Shown one piece after another: positions 62,614-64,000 of a stretch of DNA of 64,000 nt (position 1 is the stretch's first letter; each line of letters opens with the position of its first letter). Position numbers and translations under genes: made by a program. The DNA lies in contig JAHBTY010000002.1 in assembly GCA_019638355.1 (NCBI GenBank), positions 449,001-513,000 of the forward strand. The letters run 5' to 3'. A model generated the notes under the pieces. That model made no database searches and was not told where the DNA came from. It worked only from the letters and a program-made list of their open reading frames with translations. The stretch comes from Cyclobacteriaceae bacterium. GTDB taxonomy: Bacteria > Bacteroidota > Bacteroidia > Cytophagales > Cyclobacteriaceae.

Positions 62614-63858
62614 ATGCTGTTTCGTGCGCTTGCTTCCATGTTTGTTTTTCTTCTGTTGATTGGGTGCACTGAGAAAAAACCGGTTGACCGGATGACGGAC
62701 GAGCAGCTAAAAGCGTATGCCGATGAGTTGGCACACCGCTACATTATTACCGATGGCCACGTGGATTTACCCTATCGCCTGCAAATGAAAAACTTTCGCA
62801 TTGAGCGCGAGTATATGGGCATTCCTGTTTCTACAACCGAAGGTGATTTTGATTACGAACGTGCCAAAAAAGGTGGACTGGATGCCCCCTTCATGTCTAT
62901 TTACATTCCTTCTTCGTACCAGTTACAACCCGATAATGGTAAGGCTTTGGCCGATTCGCTTATTAATATGATTACCGCAATTGCCACACAAATACCCGAT
63001 AAGTTTGCGCTGGCCAACACCCCGCAGGAAGTAGATGCAAATTTCAAAGCCGGAAAAATTTCATTGCCTATGGGCATGGAAAATGGTGCTCCTGTAGGTA
63101 ATGACATCAGCAATGTAAAATACTTTTATGATCGTGGTATTCGCTACATCACCTTAACGCACGGTAAAGACAATCAGATTTGCGATTCATCGTACGATAC
63201 CACCGCTACCTGGCAAGGATTAAGTCCGTTTGGTGAGCAGGTGGTGAAAGAAATGAACAAGGTTGGTATTATGGTGGATATCTCGCACGTATCGGATAGC
63301 ACATTTTACGATGTGATGAAGCTTACCAATGTACCGGTAATTGCTTCACACTCCAGTTGCCGCAAATTCACACCCGGATTTAATCGTAATATGAACGATC
63401 ATATGATTAAAGTACTGGGCAAAAATGGCGGTGTTATTCAGATCAACTTTGGATCGGCCTTTCTGGACTCGGCTGTGCGGGCCGGTAACGATGCCAATCG
63501 CAAAAAACTTCAGGCATTGCTGGAAGAAAAAGGATTGAAAGCTACTGACTCGCTGGCCAAGCCCATTGTTGACGAATTTCAGAAAAACAATCCATCGCTT
63601 TTTGCCGATGTAAAAATCGTAGCCGACCATGTGGATCATGTTGTAAAACTGGCTGGCATTAACCATGTTGGCATTGGCTCTGATTATGACGGTGTTGGCG
63701 ATAGCTTACCCACCGGCTTGAAAGATGTATCGCAATACCCCAACCTGATTTATGAATTATTAAAACGGGGCTACACCGAAGATGACATTGCCAAAATCTG
63801 TTATAAAAACGTGTGGCGTGTGTGGAGTGCCGTTGAAAAAGCTGCCGGCCGCGGTTAA
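62614..63858 (+). CDS. membrane dipeptidase (peptidase M19), lipoprotein
   Basis: 414 residues. The lipoprotein signal ends LLIGC. M19 motifs: zinc site 1 TDGHVDLPY (HxD), a bridging Glu in GMENGAPVG, His in VDISHVSD, His in PVIASHSSCR, and Asp in GIGSDYDGVGD. It cleaves dipeptides, in the periplasm or at the outer membrane. Its terminator abuts the next gene. Confidence 0.95.
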   Translation: MLFRALASMFVFLLLIGCTEKKPVDRMTDEQLKAYADELAHRYIITDGHVDLPYRLQMKNFRIEREYMGIPVSTTEGDFDYERAKKGGLDAPFMSIYIPSSYQLQPDNGKALADSLINMITAIATQIPDKFALANTPQEVDANFKAGKISLPMGMENGAPVGNDISNVKYFYDRGIRYITLTHGKDNQICDSSYDTTATWQGLSPFGEQVVKEMNKVGIMVDISHVSDSTFYDVMKLTNVPVIASHSSCRKFTPGFNRNMNDHMIKVLGKNGGVIQINFGSAFLDSAVRAGNDANRKKLQALLEEKGLKATDSLAKPIVDEFQKNNPSLFADVKIVADHVDHVVKLAGINHVGIGSDYDGVGDSLPTGLKDVSQYPNLIYELLKRGYTEDDIAKICYKNVWRVWSAVEKAAGRG

Positions 63859-63881
63859 ACATTGTAATTAAATCTCCTTAT

Positions 63882-63931
63882 TCAGGTTGGACGAAATGGG
63901 CTTATGCCCTATCTTCCAACCTGATTTTTTT
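63882..63931 (+). terminator. terminator/attenuator before the SpoIIM-like gene
   Basis: TCAGGTTGGA / TCCAACCTGA stem with an inner GGGC/GCCC hairpin and a T7 run that ends directly at the ATG of the next gene (63932). Confidence 0.78.
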
Positions 63932-64000
63932 ATGCGCGAAGCTTCTTTTGTAAGTAAAAATAAAGCCCGTTGGCAAGAGTTTGAAAAAGCTCTTCATAAC
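63932..64000 (+). CDS. stage II sporulation protein M-like membrane protein, partial
   Basis: The first 23 codons are visible (MREASFVSKNKARWQEFEK...), running off the window. This N-terminus matches the conserved start of the SpoIIM-like (DUF95) integral membrane proteins of Bacteroidota, which are typically encoded beside RDD genes. Identification rests on a short stretch. The ATG follows the terminator T run with no room for a ribosome site. Confidence 0.7.
   Translation, partial: MREASFVSKNKARWQEFEKALHN

Overview
The window comes from a member of the Bacteroidota, most likely a Cytophagales-type bacterium. The evidence is the repeated Bacteroidota -7 promoter box TAnnTTTG, weak Shine-Dalgarno sequences, a LytS/LytTR two-component pair, a CarboxypepD_reg-like protein, DUF3667, WbqC, lipoproteins with Bacteroidota-style signals, and moderate-to-low GC. 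It is a chromosomal segment of mostly housekeeping and accessory genes. No rRNA, CRISPR or prophage was seen.

Layout. 1-14 kb: a cytochrome/beta-helix pair cut by the window edge, GNAT, a frameshifted HAD hydrolase, a two-component system, rfaE1, an aminotransferase, recR, clpS, a sodium/solute symporter, an alkyltransferase-like protein and a large surface protein. 13.8-14.1 kb: tRNA-Ser(UGA) preceded by a defective copy. 14.1-23.6 kb: a sulfur-compound island with an MBL-rhodanese, a SoxB-like enzyme, a rhodanese lipoprotein, a porin, a TsdA-type thiosulfate dehydrogenase, two YeeE/YedE halves, a TauE/SafE exporter, a LysE-type exporter and DUF983. 23.6-39.2 kb: YihY, a thioesterase, mltG, a Sua5-type enzyme, WbqC, clpC, the deleted remains of a restriction-modification locus, CPBP, an AraC regulator, a VWA protein, rarA, DUF3667 and threonine aldolase. 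39.2-39.9 kb: tRNA-fMet followed by three tandem 162-164 bp repeats. 39.9-52.6 kb: an ATPase, a Pif1-like helicase, exported proteins, PspC, an FtsX-type permease, era, der and SprT-like. 52.6-59 kb: a bacteriocin locus interrupted by an IS3-family element and a broken toxin-antitoxin pair. 59-64 kb: small membrane proteins, a sugar kinase, cytochrome b5-like, RDD, an M19 dipeptidase and the start of a SpoIIM-like gene.

Two coherent systems stand out. (1) In the sulfur island, five promoters carry the same 5-4-5 operator, GTAAC-N4-RTYAC. It lies 22 nt (once 23 nt) upstream of the -7 box, which puts it near -41, the geometry of class II activation by Crp/Fnr-type regulators. Uptake, oxidation, persulfide handling and sulfite export genes therefore look like one regulon, and its regulator is not in the window. 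(2) At 58.5-59 kb two tiny genes encode double-glycine-leader peptides whose mature parts carry GxxxG ladders. They sit upstream of a CPBP (Abi-type) membrane protein, an HlyD-type adaptor and a C39-peptidase ABC exporter. This is the gene set of a two-peptide (class IIb) bacteriocin, unusual for this phylum.

Other unexplained structure: an identical type of 18-bp palindrome (TCCCGATAGC[C/T]ATCGGGA) replaces exactly three loop nucleotides in defective copies of two different tRNAs; a perfect 64-bp palindrome abuts the era promoter; and a MITE-like element of about 190 bp lies near 61.4 kb. All functional assignments rest on reading motifs by eye; no database search was possible.
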